Shown: one piece after another, positions 1 through 5,356 of the stretch | How the letters are laid out: every line of letters starts with the position of its first letter | Numbering within the stretch: the stretch's first letter is position 1 | NCBI GenBank assembly: GCA_017384185.1 | Contig: JAFNUH010000299.1 | Coordinates: forward strand, 1-5,912 | Length of the DNA: 5,912 nucleotides | Source: Alistipes sp. | GTDB taxonomy: Bacteria; Bacteroidota; Bacteroidia; Bacteroidales; Rikenellaceae | Reading direction: 5' to 3' | Translations under genes and position numbers: made by a program | The notes under the pieces: model-generated | What the model was told of the DNA's origin: nothing | The model's input: the letters and a program-made list of their open reading frames with translations, nothing else | The model's database searches: none

Positions 1-23
1 AATAGTTGCTAAAATATAGGTAC

Positions 24-37
24 AAAAAAAGGGTAAG
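24..37 (-). terminator. Intrinsic terminator formed by the end of the SRP RNA
   Basis: On the minus strand the 3' arm of the SRP closing helix, CUUACCC (37-31), is followed directly by seven U residues (30-24). The closing helix plus the U-run would act as an intrinsic terminator, so no separate hairpin is needed. The actual stem also uses the 5' arm at 126-120. Confidence 0.6.
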
Positions 38-128
38 CTACTTATATCGCACCGCTACAACCTAATACCCTTGCTTGCTTCCACACCTGGGGGATTCTCA
101 GGGAGCTGGTCGTATAAGACTTACCCGG
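30..128 (-). ncRNA. ffs: Small signal recognition particle RNA (4.5S-type SRP RNA)
   Basis: This is the RNA scaffold of the bacterial signal recognition particle. It binds Ffh and stimulates co-translational targeting of membrane and secreted proteins. Read on the minus strand, the conserved apical domain is intact: CAGG (89-86), UGU, a GGAA tetraloop (82-79), GCA, and AGCA (75-72). This matches the E. coli 4.5S arrangement CAGG-UCC-GGAA-GGA-AGCA. The ends close into a long helix: GGGUAAG (126-120) pairs with CUUACCC (37-31), and next to it CUUAUA pairs with UAUAAG. The length of about 97-100 nt fits the small bacterial SRP class, which lacks an Alu domain. The exact 5' and 3' ends are inferred from the promoter and the U-run. 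Confidence 0.93.
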
Positions 129-131
129 GCA

Positions 132-162
132 CAAAGGTAGAAATTTTTTAATAACTACCAAA
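132..162 (-). promoter_or_regulatory. Promoter of the SRP RNA (Bacteroidota type)
   Basis: On the minus strand a -7 element TACCTTTG (139-132) matches TAnnTTTG. A TTTTGG stretch holding the -33 TTG (161-159) lies 19 bp upstream, a normal spacing for the Bacteroidota primary sigma factor. The -7 element ends a few bases before the closing helix of the SRP RNA, so transcription should start at about 125-130. Confidence 0.8.
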
Positions 163-201
163 ATATCGTGCTTAAAAAGTGCTATACAATTTTTTAGCTC
201 A

Positions 202-1221
202 TTACTTAAACGAAAACCACTCGCCCCAGCTCATTACAACATAGTCGTGCTGGACGGGCTCTAATTTCTGGAACGTGAGCCAAAACGCCTCTCGGTGGTC
301 GATGGTGTGTCCCATCTCATTCTCGTGACTCGAGAGCACGTAACGAGGGTCAAAACCCTTTATCGCATCGGCAATCTGATATGACCAGCAGTTTATCATC
401 AGCGCATCAATCTTCGGCGCCTTATCCTTAATCTCGGCAATCCACTCCATATCGTTCTTGTCGTACTGGTCGCCCGTATGTGCTACGGTATATTTGTCGG
501 GCGTAGTTACAACGTAGATGTTACACATCATAGGGCTCTGGTGTCCGGGGAATATCTTTACCTGCAACTCCTCGCCACTCTTCAGCTTTACCACCTTGTC
601 CAAAATCTCACTCTCGGAGCGATAGTGTGTCACGCCCTCAAGGTTGGGCAGAATCTCCGATGCCGCAATGACGGGCTTGCCTGACTCGATGAAACGGTTT
701 ACAACATATTTATCTACGTGGTCGCCGTGATTATGCGATAGAAACAATACGTCACACTTATCAACGATGGCATCCACCTGCTCATCCGATAACAACTGCT
801 GTTTCTTGCAAGCGCCACGTACCACGTCGAAGGCGATGTTTGCGCTCTTTGTGCGCACGACAAAGCCATCGTTATATATTTTATAAATCTTAACGCCACG
901 CTTCACGGGACTCTTCATATCCTCAATCACCTTGCCGATACGTGAATCAATGAAGTTGCAGAAAGGCTCCGTATTGTCATATTTCACCTCGTGCAGCATT
1001 GCATCAAGATTGTATAGAGCCAGCTTGCGAGCCATAGGCGCACCTACAACGGGTGGATTCTCCGTCAAGGCTTGGTCCACCAGGCTGAACATATGCGATG
1101 CCTGCTTGAGAAGGTACGCATCCTCCTTACCCCAAAATGCTACGGGTTCGGCACCCTTCTGTTGTGCATCGGCGATGACGGTAGAAGATATTAGAGCGAG
1201 CAAAATAAGAAATCGTTTCAT
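202..1221 (-). CDS. Secreted metallo-beta-lactamase-fold hydrolase (UlaG-like)
   Basis: This is a 339-residue protein of the metallo-beta-lactamase fold, probably a zinc-dependent hydrolase; the substrate cannot be read from the sequence. Residues 1-19 form a signal peptide: MKR, a hydrophobic core, and an Ala-Asp-Ala cleavage site before QQ, which suggests the periplasm. The metal-binding motif HNHGDH is at 163-168, preceded by the strand DVLFLS. A further histidine lies in FPGHQS (H227), HTGDQ gives the bridging aspartate D251, and a C-terminal SSHENEMGHTIDH segment (297-309) carries more possible ligands. The pattern resembles the Lactamase_B_3/UlaG branch rather than classical beta-lactamases. 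About 140 residues precede the metal motif, longer than in UlaG itself. The gene stands alone: a terminator lies upstream and no clear terminator separates it from the SRP RNA promoter. The start gives a good signal peptide, but no Shine-Dalgarno sequence is seen. Confidence 0.85.
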   Translation of the reverse strand: MKRFLILLALISSTVIADAQQKGAEPVAFWGKEDAYLLKQASHMFSLVDQALTENPPVVGAPMARKLALYNLDAMLHEVKYDNTEPFCNFIDSRIGKVIEDMKSPVKRGVKIYKIYNDGFVVRTKSANIAFDVVRGACKKQQLLSDEQVDAIVDKCDVLFLSHNHGDHVDKYVVNRFIESGKPVIAASEILPNLEGVTHYRSESEILDKVVKLKSGEELQVKIFPGHQSPMMCNIYVVTTPDKYTVAHTGDQYDKNDMEWIAEIKDKAPKIDALMINCWSYQIADAIKGFDPRYVLSSHENEMGHTIDHREAFWLTFQKLEPVQHDYVVMSWGEWFSFK

Positions 1222-1246
1222 AATAGGTTAGTGTGTAAAATATTGC

Positions 1247-1276
1247 ATAAAAAAACCTCCCGATATTTGGGAGGTT
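1247..1276 (-). terminator. Intrinsic terminator after the DUF2795 gene
   Basis: A perfect 8-bp inverted repeat, AACCTCCC (1254-1261) and GGGAGGTT (1269-1276), surrounds a 7-nt loop. On the minus strand the stem is followed by a T-run (about 1255-1249). It sits about 35 bp past the stop codon of the DUF2795 gene and only about 30 bp before the start of the metallo-hydrolase gene. Confidence 0.88.
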
Positions 1277-1311
1277 AGGTATTAAGTGGATGATAATCTG
1301 GGAGTTATAGA

Positions 1312-1533
1312 TTAATACTCCTCTTCGTTAAAGAAGAAATCATCCTTTGATGGGTAGTCGGGCCAGATGTCCTCGATTGACTCGTAGATGTCGCCCTCGT
1401 CCTCAATCTCCTGCAAGTTCTCCAAAACCTCCAACGGTGCACCAGAACGGATTGCGTAATCAATCAACTCCTCTTTTGTTGCGGGCCAGGGTGCATCCTC
1501 CAACTTTGATGCTAACTCTAAAGTCCAGTACAT
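1312..1533 (-). CDS. Small acidic DUF2795 protein
   Basis: This is a 73-residue, very acidic protein with over 20 Asp/Glu and only about four Lys/Arg. The middle, roughly residues 17-42 (PATKEELIDYAIRSGAP, then EVLENLQ), matches the DUF2795 pattern in which a helical segment with 'ELI..A...GAP..VL..L' is conserved. The C-terminus is rich in aromatic and acidic residues (IWPDYPSKDDFFFNEEEY). Close relatives of about the same length are common in the Bacteroidales. The family's function is unknown. The start codon gives the usual family N-terminus (MYWTLELAS). The gene appears monocistronic, with a promoter at about 1598-1627 and a terminator at 1247-1276, which suggests it is transcribed on its own and perhaps abundantly. 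Confidence 0.88.
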   Translation of the reverse strand: MYWTLELASKLEDAPWPATKEELIDYAIRSGAPLEVLENLQEIEDEGDIYESIEDIWPDYPSKDDFFFNEEEY

Positions 1534-1550
1534 AGTTTGTTATTTTATAA

Positions 1551-1584
1551 GGTTAAAAGCGTTTAAGTTTATGGGTTTTAAGCC
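1551..1584 (-). other. Possible weak hairpin in the 5' leader of the DUF2795 mRNA
   Basis: In the transcribed leader, GGCUUAAAA (1584-1576) can pair with UUUUAACC (1558-1551). This leaves one bulged C and a 17-nt loop. The stem is mostly A-U, so its stability is doubtful. It lies about 18 bp before the start codon and would begin within about ten bases of the predicted transcription start. Confidence 0.3.
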
Positions 1585-1597
1585 ATTTAATCGGGCG

Positions 1598-1627
1598 CAA
1601 ATATACAGAAAAAATGATAAATGCAAA
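1598..1627 (-). promoter_or_regulatory. Promoter of the DUF2795 gene (Bacteroidota type)
   Basis: On the minus strand the -7 element TATATTTG (1605-1598) matches TAnnTTTG. A TTTG at 1627-1624 is placed 18 bp upstream as the -33 element, slightly shorter than the usual 19-21. Transcription would start at about 1590, leaving a leader of nearly 60 nt before the start codon. Confidence 0.65.
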
Positions 1628-1723
1628 TGTTTTATTATAATATTTTTACAGCCTGCACCTAATATAGCATTTATGTATCAAAAAACGCTAAAATAGTTAA
1701 CTCCAAATGCTTGCGCCACGAGC

Positions 1724-2275
1724 TTATGGTATCCACAAAATCTCCTCAGTCTGCGTTATTGCCGTCACGTGACGACCTAAGAGGTAGAAGTAGTCCGAGA
1801 GGCGATTGAGGTAAATTGTAGCACCCTCGTTTATCGGATAAACCTCCGCAGCGAGTAGTGCCGTACGCTCCGAACGGCGGCATACGGTGCGACATACGTG
1901 GCACAACGAGATGCGCTCGTCGCCACCAGGGATGGTGAACTTTGTAATTGCGGGCAGGCTCTCCTGCATCTGGTCAATCCACGCCTCCAAATCCTCCGTA
2001 GCGCTACTCTTGAGATTGGCAACCTTATCCTCGCCACCCTCGCCAACGGCAAGTAGAGCCGAAACGGTCATAAGTTGTGACTCAATGTGGCGTAGCTGCT
2101 CAACTGAGTTGTTGAATCGCTCATCGCTCATCAATTTGTCAGCCAACAGAGCCGTGAAAGCCATCAATTCATCTACCGAGCCATACGCCTCTACACGCAA
2201 ATCGCACTTCGATACACGCTCGCCACCGATAAGCGAGGTCTTGCCTTTGTCGCCACCTTTGGTATATACTTTCAT
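1724..2275 (-). CDS. PduO-type cob(I)alamin adenosyltransferase
   Basis: This enzyme transfers the adenosyl group of ATP to cob(I)alamin, making coenzyme B12 for cytoplasmic enzymes such as methylmalonyl-CoA mutase. At 183 residues the length is normal for the family. The N-terminal ATP-binding motif YTKGGDKGKTSLIGGERVSK is at 4-23, followed by EAYGSVDEL (29-37). The second signature, FTIPGGDERISLCHVCRTVCRRSER, spans 113-137, and YLNRLSDYFYLLGR is at 155-168. These are the hallmark segments of the trimeric PduO/ATR (MMAB-like) family, not of CobA/BtuR or EutT. Two cysteines (C125, C128) flank the usual conserved histidine in CHVCR. The gene is last in a three-gene operon. Its ATG overlaps the previous stop as ATGA, which suggests translational coupling. 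No convincing terminator follows it. Confidence 0.95.
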   Translation of the reverse strand: MKVYTKGGDKGKTSLIGGERVSKCDLRVEAYGSVDELMAFTALLADKLMSDERFNNSVEQLRHIESQLMTVSALLAVGEGGEDKVANLKSSATEDLEAWIDQMQESLPAITKFTIPGGDERISLCHVCRTVCRRSERTALLAAEVYPINEGATIYLNRLSDYFYLLGRHVTAITQTEEILWIP

Positions 2276-2796
2276 AATCTGAATTTTTGTTTTGGTAAAT
2301 GGTTGTTGAATATAAGTAGATAACCTCGATTATCAACACTCGTGCAGGTGTGTGCATCGACAATCGCTCGGCACGCACGGTCACGCTGCTGATCCAGCGT
2401 TGGTGATATTACGCAGAGCGTAAGGTGTTCGCTGTGCGCCTTCTCTGCCATCTGCTGAAGTGCCTCGGCAGGGGAGTTAATGGTGGCGATTACCATATCA
2501 CATCCCGCAACTTGCTCTACGGGGCAATCAATTTTAAATGTCGAATATTTACAATGCACCATCAGGTTTTGTAACTGCATAGCACGTCTCTTCGCAACAC
2601 CAGCCGCAGTGAGAGCGTCGTACAATGAGCGCTTGTCGTCGATAAACTTCGAGCGCATAAATACCTCCCTCACGATGGCATATACGAAGGGCGAGTGAAC
2701 ACCGTGACCACGAAAATATCGCACCCTTTTTATATTTGAGGGGAGCGTACGCAGACCATACAGACGGCGTTTTATATTTCGACCTGTTATCTTCAT
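2272..2796 (-). CDS. Conserved hypothetical protein, possibly a shortened methyltransferase-like protein
   Basis: I cannot assign a function to this 174-residue protein. Residues 1-45 are basic and include RYFRGHGVHSPFVYAIVREV. From memory, this 'GHGxHSPF' signature opens a Bacteroidota family related to class I SAM-dependent methyltransferases. Residues 57-85 (KRSLYDALTAAGVAKRRAMQ onward) look helical. Residues 96-132 (VAGCDMVIATI, then LTLCVIS) could be two late Rossmann-type strands, and the protein ends in KQKFRL. A glycine-rich SAM-binding loop of the E/DxGxGxG type is not visible, and the protein is shorter than the roughly 230-250 residues I would expect for the full family. It may therefore be a degenerate or non-catalytic relative. 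It has no signal peptide. Its ATG overlaps the upstream flavoprotein stop as TAATG, and its own stop overlaps the next gene as ATGA. Confidence 0.75.
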   Translation of the reverse strand: MKITGRNIKRRLYGLRTLPSNIKRVRYFRGHGVHSPFVYAIVREVFMRSKFIDDKRSLYDALTAAGVAKRRAMQLQNLMVHCKYSTFKIDCPVEQVAGCDMVIATINSPAEALQQMAEKAHSEHLTLCVISPTLDQQRDRACRAIVDAHTCTSVDNRGYLLIFNNHLPKQKFRL

Positions 2797-4043
2797 TACT
2801 TCTTAAGTTGTCCCGCCAGACGACCTGTCGAGAATGCAATTTGGAGGTTGTATCCACCCGTATTTGCATCTATGTCGAGTACCTCGCCGGCAAAGTATAG
2901 ACCTTTGACCTTGAGTGACTCCATAGTATATTTATTCACCTCGTCGCACTTCACGCCACCAGCCGTCACTACGGCAAATGGGAATGGAGCGTAGTCGGTG
3001 ATGGGGAATACCATACCCTTCAAAACCTTTATCAGTCGGTGAATCTCGGCGTCGGTTACCTTGCGGATATAATTCTTCGAATGAATATCCAACTCGTGAG
3101 CGATAGGAATCACAAAGTGCTTTGGCACGAGCTTACGCAACAACTCCGAGAAGAACTCATCGGGCTGCATCTCCTCAATCTCTCGCTTTATGCGGTCGAA
3201 GAGAATCTCCTCGGTAAGGGCAGGCTTCATATCGATTACAAGTTTTACCCTCTTCTCGTCAATCAGCGCATCCACAGCATCACGACTCACACGCAACGCC
3301 ACTGCGCCCTCGATACCACGCTCCGAGAAGCTAATCTCACCAAACTCCTCACGCACCAACTCGTTATCAACGTATAGCTTCGCATCGATATTCTTAAGCA
3401 AAAGACCATCCAGGAACTTGCGCTGCGGGTGCGATGTGCGTAGGGGAGTAAGCGAAGGACGCACCTCCTCGATAGAGTGACCCAAACGGTCGGCAAACTC
3501 ATAACCGTCGCCCGTAGAGCCTGTACCAGGATAGCTGACACCGCCCGTAGCGATAATTACATTCTCAGCCTCCTCCTTGCGTTCGAAGCCACGCTTGTTG
3601 AAGAACCTTACGCCATAGACCTTGCCGTTGCTTGCCAAAATGTCGCTCACACGTGTGTTATATACAATCTCTACGCCATTATCCAGACAGTAATCGACCA
3701 AAGCGTTGGCAATATCCCACGCCTTACCGCTCTTGGGGAATACTCGCTGACCACGCTCGATGTCGAGCTTGACGCCTATGCGCTCGAAGAAACGGATTGT
3801 AGCCTTATTATTAAACTCGGCAAAAGCCACCTCGAAGAAGTCGGCATTGGTGCGTATTGCCTCCTTGAACTCCTCGGGAGGACGTGCGTTTGTAAGGTTA
3901 CAGCGACCCTTACCCGTGATACGAATCTTGCGACCCGCCTTCTCCATCTTCTCCATCAGGAGAACGCTCTTGCCATTGCGTGCTGCCGTTGCGGCTGCCA
4001 TTAAGCCGGCTGCTCCGGCACCTATAACTATAACGTCGTACAT
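2796..4043 (-). CDS. HI0933/YhiN-family NAD(P)/FAD-dependent oxidoreductase
   Basis: This is a 415-residue flavoprotein of the HI0933-like (YhiN/BaiN) family, soluble and presumably cytoplasmic; the physiological substrate is not known for most members. The N-terminal FAD-binding Rossmann motif is VIVIGAGAAGLMAA (4-17). It is followed by the family signature GRKIRITGKGRCNLTN (37-52), the IIATGGVSYPGTGSTGDGY segment (163-181), VVTAGGVKCDEVN (358-370), and the C-terminal FAD contact GLYFAGEVLDIDANTGGYNLQ (381-401). I chose the ATG at 4041-4043 because it puts the GxGxxG motif at residue 8, as is normal. An in-frame TTG ten codons upstream would add a tail not expected for the family and would conflict with the probable promoter. 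It is the first gene of the operon with the hypothetical protein and the adenosyltransferase. Confidence 0.93.
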   Translation of the reverse strand: MYDVIVIGAGAAGLMAAATAARNGKSVLLMEKMEKAGRKIRITGKGRCNLTNARPPEEFKEAIRTNADFFEVAFAEFNNKATIRFFERIGVKLDIERGQRVFPKSGKAWDIANALVDYCLDNGVEIVYNTRVSDILASNGKVYGVRFFNKRGFERKEEAENVIIATGGVSYPGTGSTGDGYEFADRLGHSIEEVRPSLTPLRTSHPQRKFLDGLLLKNIDAKLYVDNELVREEFGEISFSERGIEGAVALRVSRDAVDALIDEKRVKLVIDMKPALTEEILFDRIKREIEEMQPDEFFSELLRKLVPKHFVIPIAHELDIHSKNYIRKVTDAEIHRLIKVLKGMVFPITDYAPFPFAVVTAGGVKCDEVNKYTMESLKVKGLYFAGEVLDIDANTGGYNLQIAFSTGRLAGQLKK

Positions 4044-4062
4044 TGTATGCGTAAATTTTCTA

Positions 4063-4070
4063 CAAATGTA
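4063..4070 (-). promoter_or_regulatory. Possible -7 element for the flavoprotein operon
   Basis: On the minus strand TACATTTG (4070-4063) fits TAnnTTTG and lies 19 bp before the flavoprotein ATG. I see no good TTG at the expected -33 distance, so the promoter is incomplete by eye. If used, the mRNA leader would be only about 10-15 nt. Confidence 0.4.
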
Positions 4071-4107
4071 CAAAATTGTATTTAGATTTGTTCGTTTTTC
4101 GCTATTA

Positions 4108-4140
4108 TTGGGGGCGATTCACTCAAATTTCCTATCTTTG
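4108..4140 (+). promoter_or_regulatory. Probable promoter of the TSCPD–thioesterase operon
   Basis: The -7 element TATCTTTG (4133-4140) is an exact TAnnTTTG match. A TTG at 4108-4110 could serve as the -33 element, although the 22-bp spacing is slightly long. Transcription would start at about 4146, leaving a leader of about 20 nt before the ATG at 4166. Confidence 0.6.
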
Positions 4141-4165
4141 TGTAGTAATTTTTATCAGAAACGTT

Positions 4166-4417
4166 ATGAATAAGCAGATAGTATATCCTACAAAAGGGGT
4201 TTGTTCGCAGGCTATTGCCATCGAGTTGGAGGGCGACACTGTAAAGAGTGTTCAATTTATGGGCGGATGTCAAGGTAATACGCAGGGTATTTCGATGCTC
4301 GTTAGAGGTATGAAGGTTGATGATGTTATTGCTCGTCTGGAGGGAATTAATTGCGGTGGCAAAGCCACATCGTGTCCCGACCAGCTGGCTCGTGCATTGC
4401 GTTTGATGACAAAGTAG
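4166..4417 (+). CDS. TIGR03905-family TSCPD domain protein
   Basis: This is a small 83-residue protein made entirely of a TSCPD domain, of the TIGR03905 type. The domain is named after its terminal motif, here ATSCPDQLARAL (67-78). It is related to a segment found at the C-terminus of some class II (B12-dependent) ribonucleotide reductases. Four cysteines (C13 in GVCSQAI, C35 in MGGCQGNTQG, C63 in NCGGK, C70 in TSCPD) are well placed to bind a metal, which is inference. The stand-alone family's function is not known to me. The start at 4166 gives the usual short N-terminus (MNKQIVYPTKGVCS). The reading frame stays open further upstream, but that stretch covers the promoter. The next gene begins four bases after the stop, so the two form an operon. 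Confidence 0.88.
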   Translation: MNKQIVYPTKGVCSQAIAIELEGDTVKSVQFMGGCQGNTQGISMLVRGMKVDDVIARLEGINCGGKATSCPDQLARALRLMTK

Positions 4418-4421
4418 GAGG

Positions 4422-4898
4422 ATGAAGAAGATTATAAATCCGTGGATAGGTAATCCTACGTACAATTGTTATGGTTGTGACCCCAATAACGAGGCGGGTC
4501 TGAAGATGGAGTTTTTCGAGGATGGCGACGACGTAGTATGCCATTGGCATCCACGTGTGGAGTTTGAGAGCTGGCACAATACGTTGCACGGCGGCGTACA
4601 GGCTGTGTTGGTGGATGAGATTGCAAGTTGGGTTATATTCCGCAAATTTCAGACAAGTGGTGTGACCTCGCATCTGGATATGCGCTACAAGAAGCAGGTC
4701 GTAATCGCTCAGGAACATATCACACTGCGTGCCCGTGTAGTGCGTCAGCGCCGTCAGGTGATAGATATAAATGTTGAGTTGTTCGACGCCACAGGCGAGC
4801 TATGTACTGAGGGTCATTGCATATATTTCCTTACGCCCAAGCAACGTGCCCGTGAGGAGAATGGATTTCAGGATTTCCTGACCGAAGATGAGATATAA
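4422..4898 (+). CDS. PaaI-like hotdog-fold thioesterase
   Basis: This 158-residue protein of the hotdog fold probably hydrolyses an acyl-CoA or other acyl thioester in the cytoplasm; the substrate is unknown. The central hotdog helix motif NTLHGGVQAVLVDEIASWVIFR (53-74) contains the HGG turn and the acidic residue D65/E66 typical of PaaI/4HBT-type enzymes. Further strands follow (TSGVTSHLDMRYKK, 78-91; HITLRARVVRQRRQVIDINVEL, 99-120; TEGHCIYFL, 129-137). An N-terminal NPTYNCYGCDPNNEAGLKMEF segment (11-31) with two cysteines is a common leader in this subgroup. The gene is co-transcribed with the TSCPD gene. AGGAGG (4416-4421), overlapping the upstream TAG stop, touches the ATG with no spacer, an unusual Shine-Dalgarno placement. 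Homologues start at the same N-terminus, so I keep this start. Confidence 0.9.
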   Translation: MKKIINPWIGNPTYNCYGCDPNNEAGLKMEFFEDGDDVVCHWHPRVEFESWHNTLHGGVQAVLVDEIASWVIFRKFQTSGVTSHLDMRYKKQVVIAQEHITLRARVVRQRRQVIDINVELFDATGELCTEGHCIYFLTPKQRAREENGFQDFLTEDEI

Positions 4899-4936
4899 AA
4901 AATACCCGACTTGAAACAACCAAGTCGGGTATTTTT
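4898..4936. terminator. Bidirectional intrinsic terminator between convergent operons
   Basis: A perfect 15-bp inverted repeat (4898-4912 and 4922-4936) carries the GC-rich core ACCCGACTT/AAGTCGGGT around a 9-nt loop. It is flanked by an A-run on the left and a T-run on the right, so it works for both strands. It begins at the thioesterase stop codon and lies 14 bp beyond the yajC stop on the other strand. Confidence 0.93.
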
Positions 4937-4949
4937 ATATTGCTGGAAA

Positions 4950-5270
4950 CTACTTCTGCAACTGTGAGTTGTCAGCAACAACCATATTCTTGTCAACACG
5001 GAGTGTTACGTTGCCATCAACCTCCATCAAGATAGTAGGCTCGTTGGGCTTAACCTCCTTAACAACGCCATAGATACCACCAGCAGTGATAATCTTGTCG
5101 CCCTTCTTCAAGCCCTCACGGAACTTAGCCATCTCCTTACGACGCTTTGACTCGGGACGCCACATAAAGAAGTACATCACCACAATCATAAGCAACATCA
5201 TAACCCAAAAACCACCCATACCGGGCTGCTGTGCTGCAGCTGCAGCATCTGCCTGAAGCAAATTAATCAT
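4950..5270 (-). CDS. yajC: Preprotein translocase subunit YajC
   Basis: YajC is a small inner-membrane protein that associates with SecDF in the Sec protein-export machinery. The 106-residue length is typical. A short N-terminal tail rich in Ala/Gln (7-15) is followed by one transmembrane helix (about 20-36, GFWVMMLLMIVVMYFFM), the conserved cytoplasmic motif RPESKRRKEM (38-47), and GDKIITAGGIYGVV (57-70), the hallmark of the YajC domain. It lies downstream of nusB and the DUF1573 gene on the same strand, separated by 86 bp that hold its own promoter. The ybbR and coaE genes that often follow yajC in this phylum are absent here; a terminator follows directly. Confidence 0.96.
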   Translation of the reverse strand: MINLLQADAAAAAQQPGMGGFWVMMLLMIVVMYFFMWRPESKRRKEMAKFREGLKKGDKIITAGGIYGVVKEVKPNEPTILMEVDGNVTLRVDKNMVVADNSQLQK

Positions 5271-5324
5271 AATTTATAAGTTTTAGTTTTTTATTTCTAT
5301 TTTCTGTGCCAGGGGCAACGGGGA

Positions 5325-5354
5325 CAAAGATACGAATATTTCGTAAACAATCAA
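5325..5354 (-). promoter_or_regulatory. Promoter of yajC (Bacteroidota type)
   Basis: On the minus strand a -7 element TATCTTTG (5332-5325) and a -33 TTG (5354-5352) are separated by exactly 19 bp. The -33 element lies just past the DUF1573 stop codon, so yajC can be transcribed apart from nusB. The predicted start at about 5318 leaves a leader of about 48 nt. Confidence 0.75.
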
Positions 5355-5356
5355 CC

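Noticed and set aside
1..140. Repeat or mobile-element end suggested by the distant complementary GGGTAAG/CTTACCC arms
   Set aside because: The arms are the closing helix of the SRP RNA, and the conserved GGAA apical domain lies between them.
1640..1723. Terminator after the adenosyltransferase gene
   Set aside because: Only weak pairings exist: GCATTT/AAATGC with a loop over 30 nt, and the 8-bp palindrome AGTTAACT at 1695-1702. A T-run on the minus strand (about 1685-1680) has no stable stem in front of it, so I do not call one.
1887..2282. Plus-strand open frame of 131 codons opposite the adenosyltransferase
   Set aside because: The translation is low in recognisable structure (rich in Ser/Arg) and lies fully over a confident gene.
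3477..4004. Plus-strand open frame of 175 codons opposite the flavoprotein
   Set aside because: It is antisense to a well-conserved gene, its translation shows no domain, and no promoter or ribosome-binding context is seen. It is an effect of codon bias on the real strand.
4044..4073. N-terminal extension of the flavoprotein from an in-frame TTG at 4071-4073
   Set aside because: The ATG at 4041-4043 places the GxGxxG motif at residue 8 as expected, and the extension would cover the candidate -7 element at 4063-4070.
4076..4165. Upstream extension of the TSCPD gene from a TTG start at 4076
   Set aside because: The added 30 residues match nothing in the family and cover the TATCTTTG promoter element; the ATG at 4166 gives the usual family start.
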